The notes: generated by a model not told the origin, from the letters alone. A stretch of DNA of 64,000 nt from Takakia lepidozioides (GCA_030704615.1 CM060733.1:61814001-61878000), one strand, 5' to 3'. Counted from the first letter of the stretch, positions 1 through 11,056 are shown. Numbers and translations are program-made.

Positions 1-915
1 GTTAAACGGAGCGCTGAGCACGCCTCTCATAAGAAAGCCCTCGATAAGCATCTTAGGCATTAGGAGTCTTGTAGGAGACTCTATCATAGCTAGAGGAATG
101 AGTCTGCCATGATGCCCTCCGAGTTCTTCTGCATCATTCATGATAAGATGGATCATAGGAAGACAGCTATTCCAAGGTTGCAGACGACAAACAAGATGGT
201 CTCCGGCTTAGGTCAGCTTCCAATCTCGCTTACCGACATGGTGATCCATGGTCACAGAGATGAAACTTACGGGCAGTACTCGCTGGACTTTTGGCGGCCT
301 GGAGATCTAAACTTCACGGTTGGATCTCCGGCAAGATGTCTTCGTCAATTAGAGCTTTGACTACCCACTTCAGAATTCATTTTTCAAAGTTTTCATACAG
401 GGTAAATCCAAGTGTATGGACGCTCTGAAGCCTTTCGGCGAAAACGAAAAGAAATGGGCAGTTTCACTTCCACGAAGACTCTACCTCCAGATGGACAACT
501 GTGTGAAATGAGAACCAAAACAGGTGGATGCTTGTTTTTTTGTCGCTCTTAACTGCAAGAGGTGTGTTTGAGAATATTCAGATGGGATTTCTCATGGTGG
601 GCCACACTCATGATGACATCGATGATAGATCTTTAGTTATCTGTCTAAGAAACTGAAGGAAAACAGCACATACGTTCTGTCCGATCTTATGAGGCATTTT
701 ATGATCTCTCAAGATATGCAATTCATTCCTCAAATCATTCAAGAGGTTCCTGACTTTAAGGCCTATGTGGACGGTTTCATTCTCGATGGAAAAGAGGCAT
801 TAGTCGGGCAAACAAAAACACAGTTTTCCATTTCTTTGTAGATCCCGTGGGGTTGGCCTGTCATGCAGTATAAGAAGTCTGCTACAGATTCTGATTGTCT
901 CCCCAAAAAAAGGCA
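1..915 (+). pseudogene. DUF7869-like transposon protein remnant
   Basis: Reading across frames gives a recognisable but broken protein. An open stretch at 109-360 is followed, in shifting frames, by segments resembling LQMDNC, ARGVFENIQMGFLMVGHTHDD (about 555-620), SDLMRHFM and FFVDPVGWPVMQY (about 830-875). The GHTHDDID-type motif and the VDP.GWPVMQY-type ending are what I know from the DUF7869 family, which occurs in plant and oomycete mobile elements and probably carries a nuclease fold. The coding sequence starts before the window edge and has several stops and frameshifts. It ends where the inverted-repeat element near 975 begins. The family call rests on remembered motifs and is moderate. 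Confidence 0.5.
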
Positions 916-1147
916 CAGTAAAGATGTGGAACTCGAATCCTAACGGATCTCCAAAGCTGCATGCTGGAGGGGAATGCTAGAGTGTGAGCCTAGCCACGCG
1001 AGCCCAGAAGCCTGTGAGCCCAAGAGCCTGACGTGAGCCCAGTCCACGTGGCACGAGAATGAGGGAAGATGCAGGGTGTATTTCCGCGTATGAGCACCCA
1101 TTACCGCGGAAATACGGCAAACACGACAAATCGGCAAATACAGCAAA

Positions 1148-1345
1148 CCCGGCAAACCCTAATCCTAACCCTTAGCGAACTGCCATGTTCGTGAAGGGAA
1201 ACAGGCTGGGAATTAAGGTGACGTCATTACAGCGGAAACACGGCAAACCGGGGAAACACTGCAAATCGTAACCTCAAACCCTAACCCTAACCCTTAGTGA
1301 ACTGCCATGTTCGCGAAGGGAAACAGGGCTAGGAATTAAGGGGGT
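1148..1345. repeat. Two direct copies of a ~60 bp block, period ~124 bp
   Basis: The block CCCTTAG(C/T)GAACTGCCATG, then TTCG(T/C)GAAGGGAAACAGG and GGAATTAAG, occurs near 1165 and again near 1289. Each copy is preceded by a short run of CCCTAA units and a CGGCAAAC-type motif. They lie in the left arm of the inverted-repeat element and look like subterminal repeats. Confidence 0.6.
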
Positions 1346-1404
1346 GTAAGGCCAATGAGAATTCAAAAAAATAAAAATAAAAATAAAATTATTTATTTAT
1401 TTCT

Positions 1405-2075
1405 CGGCATTTGGATAGATGTCGTCGATGATCATCGTGAAATCAAGATCATGAAGAAATTGAGTGCGTTGACGCACTCAGTTCTCCGCCGGGGGGGGGG
1501 GGACAAAAAAAAAAAAAAAAAACTTTTTTTAATTGTTTTTTTTTTCGGTCCCCCCCCCCCGCAGCGGAGAACTGAGTGCGTCAACGCACTCAATTTCTTC
1601 ATGATCATCGACAACATCGACGACGGTGCTGTGCGGGTCCGGATTTTCACCTTGGGTACCCGGCGGGTTGGGGGGGGGAAAAAACAAAAAACAAAAAAAA
1701 CAAAAAAAAACAAATTTTTTTTTTATTGTTTATTTTTTCGTCCCCCCGGCGGAGAACTAAGTGCATCAACACACTCAATTTCCTCATGATCATGATTTCA
1801 TGATGCTCATCAACGACATCGACGACAGTGTTGTGCGGGTCCGGATTTTCACCCCGGGTACTCGGCGGGTTGGGGAAGGGGGGGGGAGGCGAAAAAAAAA
1901 ACAAAAAATAATAATAATAATAATAAATTTTGTTTTGTTCATCCCCCGCGGAGAATTGAGTGCGTCAACGCACTCAATTTCTTCATGATAATGATTTCAG
2001 GATGATCATCGACGACAGTGTTGTGCGGGTCCGGATTTTCACCCTGGGAACCCGGCGGGTTAGGGTTAGCGTTTT
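1405..2075. repeat. Array of four ~190 bp units with a GAGTGCGT/ACGCACTC near-palindrome
   Basis: Units near 1420-1490, 1560-1675, 1745-1875 and 1945-2070 each combine GAGTGCG(T)..CGCACTC next to GAAATTG and a GATGATCATCG stretch, then GTGCGGGTCCGGATTTTCACC and a GGCGGGTT motif. Between units lie poly-A, poly-T, poly-G and poly-C runs. The first unit is inverted relative to the others, so the array begins with a hairpin. Short ORFs read here are translations of repeats. Confidence 0.7.
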
Positions 2076-2079
2076 TTTT

Positions 2080-3090
2080 ATTGGCCATTTGGCCGCCTGA
2101 AAATCCCGTTGGCGAATGAAACAAAGGGAAAAAAATGTCCAAATAAGGCAGTTTTCGCCAAAAACTAGGGGTCTCAAACAGGTCCTCGCCTGTGGACCCA
2201 TGGGAGCAGCACAAATGTAGCCATGGCGGGCCCCATGCAGGATGATCTGACGAGGAGTGGGTTCAGGATTGTGGGGCCTCCTCCGTTTCCCAAGGAGATG
2301 CTCGTCGCCGGTCTTGCGAGAACTATACACCTCATTTGTACCAATTAACCTATGGTTTTCATATAGAATAGAAAGAGTTCCATTCGTCCTACGGTTTTCA
2401 ACTATTTCTGCACTTCACTTTCTATTGCTCATCAACATCCATTTGATTCGCAAAATATGGCAAGGGTGGAAATACATGTAGCCTACCAATTCGAGGGAAA
2501 TTACCTAGAGTGGGCCACTTGCACTAGCCTACACCCAATATATAAAGCCACTCCTACCCCTTTTCAAAATCCCTAAAAAAAACCCTGGTTAGGGTCCGGG
2601 TTACCTATCCGGATCCAGACCCGTACCATCACCAAAAACTCGGACCCTGACCCGGGTTCATTTTTAAAATGAACCCGTAACTGGACCCGGACGCGCCAGC
2701 TAGGTCCAGAACCCGTTAAACCCGCTACTCGCGGGCCAGAGTTGGTATAGCCATCTTCCCTAGTTCACTAGTTGACTTTCTAGAGAATTTTACTTTCTAG
2801 ATAGTTCACTAGTTGACTTTCTGGAGAGTTTTACTTTCTAGATAGTTCTACTATTGTCGGTGGGTTGAAAAACAACTCTTTAGTGGGTGTGGCTGCTGCA
2901 GGAGTATACTTATAAGAACAGTGACCAGAGAAGGTTGGGGCTTGGTGAGAGTGGGGCCAGGTAGGATCACGGCTTGGAGCTCGTCTTCAAGGTGGAGCGC
3001 TTGGGGCTGGTGGAGGGTGGGACCAGCTGCGTGAAGTGCTTGGGGGTGGGAGTGCTTGGGGTTGACGAAGTAGGGCAGGGGGAATTGGGT
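2080..3090. other. No gene recognised: interior of inverted-repeat element
   Basis: This stretch is mixed, low-information DNA. It includes a small direct repeat (TAGTTCACTAGTTGACTTTCT, near 2760 and 2805) and a G-rich segment at 2930-3070. No ORF here resembles a known protein. Confidence 0.5.
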
Positions 3091-3399
3091 CGATCGTCGT
3101 GCTTCTAAAGGGGACTCAATATTGCCGTATTTGTCGTGTTTGGAAGTTTTGCCGTGTTCACCTCTTCTTCCAAAATATACGCTTCCACGGTAATAGGACC
3201 CCCTCTAAACCCTGTCCTCGGTTATAGGACTTGTTTCTCCCTCCTCTAAACCCTGGGCTCACGCTTAGCAAGCGTGAGCCTAGGCTCACACTTAGAGGGC
3301 AAAGCGTGAGCCGAGCTCTTGGGCTCACGCGGCTAGGCTCACGCCGTAGCTACGCTCCATGCTGGAGAGCTGATTGCCGTAAAAAAACACCGATTTGGG

Positions 3400-3743
3400 G
3401 AGTGGGAAATGACTCCTCGGTAAAACAGTCTTTTATCAAAAATGGAATAAAAAAGTACAAGGACTTCTGGAAGAAGGGGATGTTGCTTGATGATAATTAT
3501 TGTGACATTATGATGCGGTACGATCAATACTGTGAAGGAATCATTGCAGAACTTGATCTTCATTTTCCTGAAGATTCATATGGAAAAAACAAGTGGCAAA
3601 CATGGACACGTACTTGCGACCTTTTGTTGATGAACTTAAGGAGTTATGAGGGATTTTGGCCCTCAACAAAATGGGCTGACAACCATCAGAGAGTCGGAAT
3701 CCACAGACCTACTGAGGTGATAAGTCGGAAGAAGAGGAAGTGA
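3400..3743 (+). pseudogene. Unassigned coding fragment
   Basis: This is the 3' two-thirds of an ORF whose earlier codons lie in the GTGAGCC arm. The last ~110 codons have normal amino-acid composition (a KDFWKKGMLLDD-like and a YDQYCEGII-like stretch) and end in a basic SRKKRK tail. It may be the far part of the transposon protein seen at 1-915, separated from it by the inserted element, but I do not recognise the fold. No function is proposed. Confidence 0.3.
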
Positions 3744-3923
3744 CAAAAACACAATGGTTAGCCCTGGTGCATAACAAAGTCTACATCTAGTATGTCCATC
3801 CCACAGTACATGCTCCAATATGTTGTTTGTGGAGGAGCTTTTGAATGCAAAAAATGACTTATGCCCACATCGCTTGCGAGTGAAATCTCCGAATCCCAGC
3901 AATTTTGTGGATAAATAAAAAAA

Positions 3924-5240
3924 ATGATCAATTTTGTGGAAAAATCAAAGGGTCCTTGCAGAGTCGGTCAGATTGTTCCGAATGATACTTTCATATGTGC
4001 ACACTGCAAATTACCTCCCACATGTACAGGGGTTTGTCCTGCAAAAATGTATCACGTTGTTCCCATAAAGGGGGTTATATCGTCTAAAGCAACAGTGCAC
4101 TGTGGACCCTCACTCGCATTCCACATGTCCATCGCCATGTAGGGGGATCGCAAATGAAATTAAAGCTGTGCAGTGGGCAAAGAGGTTGCCAATTATCGTG
4201 GTTGTGGCACAAATTCTGTCCAGCTGGAAGTGGGAAAGAAACTATTGTTCGTCATTATACTTTCCAAAGATAACTCCAATGAAAAAAATACACTCACAAA
4301 TATGGAGCTCCAACGAGCAATAGATGTTGTTGCTTCCCTCACCAGATCAAGTAATGTACGAAATTTTGCATACAATGCCAAGTCTGACTTACTTCCTTCT
4401 GGAGAGGTGGAAGGATTACTGACTCTGAAGCGACTGTGTGGATATGACTACATTCATGGTAATTGATTCCCAGGTTAGGGTCTGAAAGCGCCCACTGCTA
4501 TGTACATTCAACATGTCCACCACCGGCCCAGCATCTGGGGTGAACCTCATCAACAGGATGCGGCCGGACGGTGATCTAGGCCATTGTTGGGCAATGTTTG
4601 ACCATGTGAAGAGATTGACAAACGGCTAGACCACCATGGCTTGCGACGTGTACAATCCTCATGTTCAAAGGCTTCAGACCATTGCAATATGCGAAATGAA
4701 ATGCGAGGACATGCAATGTCAGATGATAATGTGGAACATGATCAACGACGGCCTCATTAGCAAAGGGATGAAGAAAGCAGAATTATGTGGCTTCATGGCT
4801 GATAACGCCATGGCCAATTTCAGAGCTGTCAGGTCGGTGTTTGGTGATGGACCTGATGTTCCACTTGATGGCAAAGAACAGTCGTGTGCATTTCACTGGA
4901 CTCAATCAGTTGAATCCCATACAGAAAGACTTATCCCGAGCGGTAGACAAGAAGAGCATAATTTTTTCTGCATGGCATGGAAGGATGCTACCCTAGAGAG
5001 CGAAGCTGATGTGTGAATTTCCATCCATGGGGGATTAGATGAAGTTGTCTCGGGGGGAGGGAGGGCCAGGTGGCGTTGCATACGAAAATTAGCTAACATC
5101 ATGGTGGCAAAATGAAGCAGATTGCCACAAAGAACATTTGCTCGAGCTGCAGAGTTGGATTTCATGGTGGCATGTGCGATATCGAATGTGGAGGAACTTT
5201 ATGCATTATGTACGTCTTCTACACATATCCAGAAATATGC
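3924..5240 (+). pseudogene. Decayed MULE-type transposase (copy D)
   Basis: Segments align by eye to the better preserved MULE copies at 30-33 kb. FICAHCKLPPTCTGVC (near 3985) matches the cysteine cluster CAHCKEPPHCMSVC of copy A. GYDYIHGN (near 4440) matches GYDYIHGS. The open stretch 4636-5016 matches the catalytic core: TIAICEMK, then GFMADNAMANF, GKEQSCAFHW and a conserved tryptophan-containing tail. The GFMADNA aspartate is the expected second acidic residue of the RNase H-like (DDE) core. Frameshifts and stops separate the parts, and the 3' end is cut by the LINE tail near 5245. It is more diverged than copies A and B, so an older insertion. Confidence 0.65.
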
Positions 5241-5244
5241 TACA

Positions 5245-6174
5245 TATAATATTCTTTATTTCATTATTTATTTATTTATTTATTTTAGAAAGGGGAGGTA
5301 GCCCTTGGAAAGTTTATTGAAGATTATTGAAGGGAAAAAAAATTAAAACCCTTACATGCCTGAAGGCTGCCATAAGACCTAACACACGGAGACCGTGTTG
5401 GAGATCCCAGGGGAACAGTCTATACTCACATCACGCGACGTGACAAGAAACAGGAACTATAGATCCAAGGCAGCTAAGAGCCTATTCTATCGGGTAGACA
5501 CGGAAGAGTAATGACCTCTAAGCACTAATCCCGAGACACAGAAGAGGCCGAAAAGGATGAGTCATGTGGTTATTAAGAAGCATGGTGCATAGATATTCAG
5601 TGAGAACAGTCTGAAAAGGGAGAGAACGGCATTCTATCTATGAAAGTCTAAGCGAGCCCTGGACGCTTTGACATGCTTCCAGTCCATATCTGATTTATCA
5701 AATTCAGATGATGCCGAAGGGGAGGGACCAGTGATGCTGCCAGGGGGCTGGTATGGTGGAAGGCCACTCACATGAGCCAAAGACAGAGCAGCTGCAAATG
5801 AGTCTGTGTCGTCCCCAGGTCTCCTGGAAAGTTGCGAACAGAGTGAGCCGACGTTGAGGCGCCCTGGCGATAGCCCAAGCATTTTTGGCTACCACAGTCA
5901 GATCAAAAAAGACCTGAGTAAGGATTGCAGTAGCCGAGGTGTTTGAGGAATCCAAAGTCCACTTACATCTGACTTTCCATAATTGCCAAAGAGTATCACT
6001 TCTAAGGGTCTCAAAAATAGGAGAGTCAACATGCTTTAGCTTTATCAGACTGGTTGTAATTGAGGAGCATAGAGATGGGTGATGAAGGAGTTCCTCAGAG
6101 GCGGTAGAAGGCTAAAACCAAGGGCCAGACTGCCCTAGGACCTGTGCAATGAAGCAGGCAATGCTTATCAAATA
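5245..6174 (-). mobile_element. LINE 3' part (zf-RVT region and 3' tail)
   Basis: Reading the minus strand downward from 6174, broken frames give ETLRSDTLWQLWKVRCKW and FFDLTVVAKNAWAIARA, the pattern of the region after reverse transcriptase in plant LINEs (zf-RVT and following). The ORF lines at 5704-5955 and 5634-5882 are parts of it. On the minus strand the sequence ends with AATAAACTTT and then AAATAAATAAATAAATAAAT near 5285-5250, a typical LINE 3' tail, placed in the MULE remnant. The 5' continuation is at 11476-12211, on the other side of the inserted CACTA element. Confidence 0.6.
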
Positions 6175-6203
6175 CACTATAAGAAAAGTTGGCTTTTACG
6201 ACT
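6175..6203 (+). repeat. CACTA left terminal inverted repeat
   Basis: The terminus starts CACTATAAGAAAAGTTGGCT and is followed by TTTACGACTC, matching the inverted right end at about ten of the first fourteen positions and again in the GGCTTT-GACT block. Confidence 0.8.
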
Positions 6204-6399
6204 CTATCTTATGACTGCAAATGTAGTTATGAAAGCCATGTACGACTTCCTGACTCTAAAGAAGTAGAAGCCGAGTTAGTTATGACATGGCAGTTACGAC
6301 TCCCCAGGCTTTCTGTGACGTGGCATCTAAGCAGCGTGCTCATAGTCATACACGCCAGCTTTACTGAATGACTGAACGGACAGTGTAGTCCATGTCAGC

Positions 6400-7540
6400 C
6401 GTTGTGTAAGAGAGACACGTGCTTGATAGAGAAAATGACACGTGGCATAGTGCACGTTTTTCATGACTGTGATCTATGACTACAGGCGAGGCAATACGGT
6501 TGCAACACGTGGCACGGCGCAATTTTTACACGTGGTCTCTCAAGAGATTGACACGTGTCATGATGGGTGTTTCTTTTGGTTGTATTGCTATTTTTTTTAC
6601 ATATTTGTATTTCTACCATGTGGTGTAGTACTATTGGAGAGTGAAAATAGATGTAGTCATTATTATGACTATGATAGAAGTCATATACATGTCTATTACA
6701 ACAATGAAATATAATATATAATACAAATAGAACAAGGCAGCAAGACATAACTGCAACAGGCTGAGCAAAACAAGAGATTGTACACCATCTCTATTTATCA
6801 ATCTATTTATCATTATCATTTTTGTGGCGATCTAAAAGTACATAAAATAGTCACATGTTCTCATGTGAATTATATTGTCTAACTATAACACTTTGAAAAG
6901 TGTTCACCCAGAATCTTCTAACTACTCATGTATTCCATCAATCTGCAACCCATCAAAAACTAAGGCTTGCATGGCTTTAAGAATTACTACAACAAGGACA
7001 TATGTTTGTTTTCCAAGTTCTTGCATAAGATGCACCAACCAACATTGCATTGTGAGACACTCACTCACTATACTCCAAAGCGTCCAGGGAAGGTCACTGA
7101 GCAACTTGCCAAGGCGGAAACAATTAAGAGAATTATCTAATACCATATATGAAAAACCAATGCCAGTGTTGTTTATGGTCACTTCTATCCCATGGACTCG
7201 TAAAGAAACCAAAGCAAAAAGGTTGGTGTGTGTTGGCGAAGTCAGATACTTCACAAAGAAACATGCACTAAAAATGAGAGCCAGGAGGATAGGAAGGTCA
7301 CTCACGTTTATACAAAGACGTCTTGCCCGCTGCCCAGCACCCTGCGTCACCCACACTCTATCTCTACTCCTTCAGCAATCCATGCCTCTGCACAAATCAA
7401 GCATTCATCCTTGCCTTGCTGCTAGCAGCTGACAATGACAGCCTACATTTGTTCTAAGAAACACCCAACTCAGCGTAGCACACTAGTTCCTATGCTGAAT
7501 TGCGTCTGCTACTCTCTGAAATGTAGCATGCATTCACCTT
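6400..7540. other. No gene recognised: CACTA left interior
   Basis: The stretch is AT-rich from 6560 to 6850 and contains several CACGTG-type and CATGAC motifs that look subterminal. The longest open frame is a minus-strand one at 6922-7356, rich in hydrophobic residues, with no motif I recognise; I leave it uncalled. Confidence 0.4.
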
Positions 7541-7544
7541 TCTG

Positions 7545-7930
7545 CCCCGGTTACCCATCAGTGACTGGGCTCAGATAAGTATTCATTCCACAGCTTCTCC
7601 TCATCTCTGTTACTTGTTTTTTGATACTTTCCTGTTGTCACATTGGCAATATCATGTCAAAGTCACTCCAAACTAGATTCACTCAACCAGCTAACTTGCA
7701 GAATTGAACATGGAAATTTAGGGCCGATTCTGATAAGAGGGAAAAACAGGGTGAAATGTGCTAAAGAAGATGCCTTCATTAGCAGTGCCTGATTTTATCA
7801 CTTGTGCCGCTGCTGCCAGTTGACCATCTACCCATGCAGGTTTCTTGTAGCTATCGATCCACAGGGAATCACAGGTAATCTTGTGCTTGAAATCTGGCCC
7901 TCTTGGATGAATCTGGACCCACACGAAATC
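7545..7930 (-). pseudogene. OSB-like PDF-motif fragment, copy 1
   Basis: On the minus strand 7924-7718 reads RGPDFKHKITCDSLWIDSYK and then KPAWVDGQLAAAAQ, which closely resembles the C-terminal half of the PDF motif of plant organellar single-stranded-DNA-binding (OSB) proteins. The next segment, near 7640-7545, reads RDEEKLWNEYLSEP before two stops, the N-terminal half of the following motif (usual form W..FF.DP..WWDNR). The order of motif halves fits a protein with tandem PDF motifs split by introns. OSB proteins bind ssDNA in plastids or mitochondria; this copy is a broken fragment inside a CACTA element. Confidence 0.55.
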
Positions 7931-8069
7931 CCTGCTCCTTCAGCTATCCATGCCTCTGTACAAATCATGCATACATCCTCGCCTTGCTGCTAGCAGCTGA
8001 CAATGACAGCCTAGAATTGTCAAAGCAAACACTAGCAGGGAAAACAGGGTGAAATATGTTGAAGAAGGT

Positions 8070-8584
8070 ACCTTCACCCCTTTCCCCATCATTTGCTTTC
8101 AGGTCTCAAAAGCCCCATCCCGCGCCCCTGCTCTGCACATCCTGCAAGCATCGCATTCCACGACACCACATCTGGTCCAGCCATAGTGTTGAACACTCCA
8201 TTGGCATCCTCAATGCTCCCACATTTAGCATACATGGCCACCAGAGTAATATTCAGGATGACATCTGGTACAATTGCAGATTTGATGATGTGATCACCAG
8301 GGACCTCTTTGCCCTTTTCCAGGGCTGCCAGACGCACAGCAAACGCACACAAACGTTATGTCGGCGGCCTTCACCCCTTCCCCCATCATTTGCTCAAAGG
8401 TTGGAGCCTCCATCCCGCACCCCTGTTGTGCATACCCTGCAAGCATCGCATTCCACGACACCACATCTCGTTCAGCCATAGTGTTGAACACTCCCTTGGC
8501 ATCCTCAATGCACCCACATTTGGCATACATGTCCACCAGGGCAGGGGCAGTGTTCAGAATGACATCTGGTAATCTGACAGGCAT
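8070..8584 (-). pseudogene. PPR fragment, two repeat units (CACTA cargo)
   Basis: Two overlapping minus-strand frames (8584-8294 and 8352-8089) encode tandem PPR units with the usual motifs: LVDMYAKCGCIEDAKGVFNT, then MAERDVVSWNAMLAGYAQQG and ITFVCVC, followed by LAALEKGKEV and a second MYAKCGSIEDANGVFN. These are P, L and S type motifs of the PLS class. There is no start, targeting peptide or E/DYW domain, and a frame change lies between the units. PPR proteins bind organellar RNA; this piece cannot do so alone. OSB-like fragments lie on both sides. Confidence 0.75.
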
Positions 8585-8985
8585 TCACCTTTTTGCCTCG
8601 GTTGTCCCACCATTGACTGGGGTCAGAAAAGTATTCATTCCACAGCTTCTCCTCGTCTCTGTTACCTGTTTCTGGATATTTTCCTGTTGTCACATTGGCA
8701 GTATCATGTCAAAGTCATTCCAAACTATCCTAGATTCACTCAACCAGCTAACTTGCAGAATTCAACATGAAAATTTAGGGCCGATTCTGATAAGAGGGGA
8801 AAAAAGGGTCTCTATGTTGAAGAAGGTGCCTTCATTAGCAGTGCCTGATTTTATCAATTGTGCCGCTGCTGCTGCGGCTTCCAGTTGACCATGTACCCAT
8901 GCAGGTTTCTTGTATCTATCCTTCCACAGGGAATCATAGGTAATCTAGAGCTTGAAATCCAGCCCTATTGGATGAATCTGGACCC
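8585..8985 (-). pseudogene. OSB-like PDF-motif fragment, copy 2
   Basis: Minus-strand 8980-8840 reads WVQIHPIGLDFKL, a stop, then DSLWKDRYKKPAWVHGQLEA and a run of alanines, the second half of a PDF motif with one nonsense codon. After about 140 bp, 8693-8585 reads RDEEKLWNEYFSDPSQWWDN followed by RGKKVNA, a very good match to the first half of an OSB PDF motif. The PPR units at 8584-8070 follow directly. The pair is a duplicate of copy 1, with the PPR block sitting between the two copies. Confidence 0.6.
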
Positions 8986-8999
8986 ACACTCTATCCCTG

Positions 9000-10100
9000 C
9001 TCCTTCAACTATCTATGCCTCTGCACAAAATCATGCATACATCCTTGTCTTCTTGCTAGCAGCTGACAATGACAACCTAGAATTGTTCCAGCAAACACCC
9101 CCAACCCTACTTATCAACGAGCAACGAGCTAACTTACAGAATTCAATATGCATCTCAGGGCCGAGTCTGATGAGAGGGCAAAACAGGCTGAAATAGGTCG
9201 AAGAGGGTGCCCTCACCACATTGGCCTTGACCTTGTGTCATGACCCATGGAGGATTTGACCGACCATCAACCCAAAAGGACCTCTTGTGTGTGTTGCTTG
9301 TGTCTTGTGGCTCTTACAGCAGCGACCCGGCCCAGCTTCAATGAGCAACATAGGGGAGTCACCAACCCAACCCAAAAAAGAAACTTCAGTCATAGTGTGA
9401 GCATTTCAGTTATGTGGAAACCATTCAATCCATCTGCTGCTAGTTGATCATTTATGCTCGAGCATGTAAAGAACTCGCCACTACATGTTCGGTGGACTAA
9501 AGGAATGATATGTGGCGCCATGAGGCTAGAGACTGGCAGTTCATTGGCCGGGGAGGTCCATGCAGCATGGCTCTCGAACACTGCAAGTGAATTCATGATT
9601 TACGATGATCAATACCAGATGCATGACACTACTGGGCGATGCAAGAGACCCAGCCCCATATCAATATGCATCAAAATACCAGCAACAAATCCCAATTCGT
9701 AGAGAAAACCTCTCTCTCTCCCTCTCTCCTTGGTGGCTACAAAGGAAGACTTCACCTGCACAATGGAATGGATGAAGGCGTCCACCTCGGCCTGCGACCC
9801 AGATTACACCTGACCATGCCCTGCAGCAGTGGTTGCTACAGCTTGTCGCACTGCTGCGCTCGTAGCCTTTGCATCTCGATCGCTACAGACGGCCGCACAG
9901 CGCTCCGTCACGTATTGTCGGATTGGTCTGTGAGAACCACCACGGTGCAGCTGAGCAGGCAGAGATTGAAACACGGCCTGCTAAGACCATGCTGACTCTC
10001 CCAAGAACCTTGTAAACATCAGGAAGAATACCAAATCATGGTACTAACAGGAGCCAACAGCCCACATTTGCAGAATGGACAAACTTCTTCACATCGTACA
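9000..10100. other. No gene recognised: CACTA interior
   Basis: The block around 9125-9250 (GGGCCGAGTCTGATGAGAGG, then AAACAGGCTGAAATAGG and ATGACCCATGGAGGA) recurs near 10195-10300 and 35210-35330, so it belongs to a dispersed PPR/OSB-associated repeat. The rest shows no recognisable coding sequence. Confidence 0.5.
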
Positions 10101-10215
10101 TTAAGAAAAAGCCACACCTTGCGAGTGCGGTTCTCGCACCGTCGTGAAGGATCTTTAAAAAAACTCATGCCAGCTCTGCTCCGTGCTGCAAATTCAGGGC
10201 CGAGTCTGATGAGAG
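10100..10215 (-). pseudogene. Degenerate OSB-like motif
   Basis: Minus-strand codons read WHEFF-like and then FFKDPSRRCENRTRKV, resembling the W.EFFKDPSQWWDNRTRKV form of the OSB PDF motif with WWD changed to RCE. It is followed by FLNVRCEEVCP, a string also present at the 35.4 kb chimera, which ties the two loci together. Confidence 0.4.
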
Positions 10216-10829
10216 GGTAAAACAGGCTGAAATAGGTCGAAGAAGAAGGTGCCCTCACCACATTGTCCTCAACCTTGTGTCATGACCCATGGAGGATTTG
10301 ACTGACCATGAACCCAAGAGGACCTCTTGTGTGTGCTGCTTGTGTCTGTAGTCAGGTAATGTCGGATTGGTCTGTGCGAACCACCACGGTGCAGGTGAGC
10401 GGGTAGAGATTGAAACACGGCCTGCTAAGCTGACTCTCCCAAGAACGGCGAGCTCCCAGCCGAAACCTCCTCGCACACATTCCCTAGCGTTTCTAGGGTT
10501 GCTTGCTTTAGATGCGAAGGTTGCTCCAAATGCGGGCCTCCCATGCATGTTTGCCCTCCCTCCTGCTCGCTCGCTCGAAGTCCCAGCCCTCTCTCTCTCT
10601 CCCTCCCGCTCGCTCTAAATTTGTTCACGGCTACCGTGATGGGCAACTTTTTAAGTTTTTCAACCTTTTTGTAAACCCTATAAGCAACTTTTTGATTTTT
10701 TTCTTTTTTTCTTAAGGAAACCTCAGACCCTTGAGGAGGGGGAAAAATTAACCCCCTTTCATTTGGGCCATGAGACCTATAGGACGATCAAGCCCAAACA
10801 TACCGTCATGAACAATCCCACACACAGGG

Positions 10830-10892
10830 TAGGGCAGCGGGTTTGAACCCCGAACCACCAAGGCGACACACTGTGCACTTACCAGCCGATGT
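10830..10892 (-). other. tRNA-derived relic (possible SINE head)
   Basis: On the minus strand the stretch contains GGCTGGTAAGTGC, resembling an A box and D arm, and about 35 bases later GGGGTTCAAACCC, close to the B box consensus GGTTCGANNCC with a paired T stem. No acceptor stem closes, so this is not a functional tRNA gene. A tRNA-derived SINE head or chance are both possible. Confidence 0.3.
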
Positions 10893-11056
10893 ATATTTTT
10901 CAAATATTTTGCACTTTGATTCTTTTTTTTTGTTTTTTTCTTAATTAATTCTAGTGGTCAGAGTCTCGGTTTTTTCAAAATATAAATACTCATATATTAT
11001 ATATATAACCAAAAAAGCATGCATCGACACGTGCAGTCACGTAGTGATTCATCCAT

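Larger units (their letters stand above)
975..3370. mobile_element. 2.4 kb inverted-repeat element with GTGAGCC-rich arms
   Basis: The left arm (about 975-1340) and right arm (about 3090-3360) are imperfect inverted repeats. On the left GTGAGCCTAGCCACGCGAGC is followed by CCAAGAGC; the right side has GCTCTTGGGCTCACGCGGC then TAGGCTCACGCC, the reverse complement with a few changes. Inside the arms a second shared block contains CCGCGGAAATACGGCAAAC on the left and its inverse (GCCGTATTTGTCGTG, then CCACGGTAATAGGACC) on the right. No transposase is visible inside, so it is probably non-autonomous. It interrupts the DUF7869-like remnant. Exact ends and a target duplication could not be fixed. Confidence 0.5.

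Noticed and set aside
1275-1295. Interstitial telomere repeat
   Set aside because: Only about two to three CCCTAA units occur, and they belong to a repeated subterminal block.
6922-7356. Minus-strand frame of 144 codons in the CACTA interior
   Set aside because: Hydrophobic but without any motif or repeat support elsewhere in the window; chance in AT-rich DNA is as likely.
10830-10892. Functional tRNA gene on the minus strand
   Set aside because: A and B box-like motifs are present, but no acceptor stem or anticodon arm forms.
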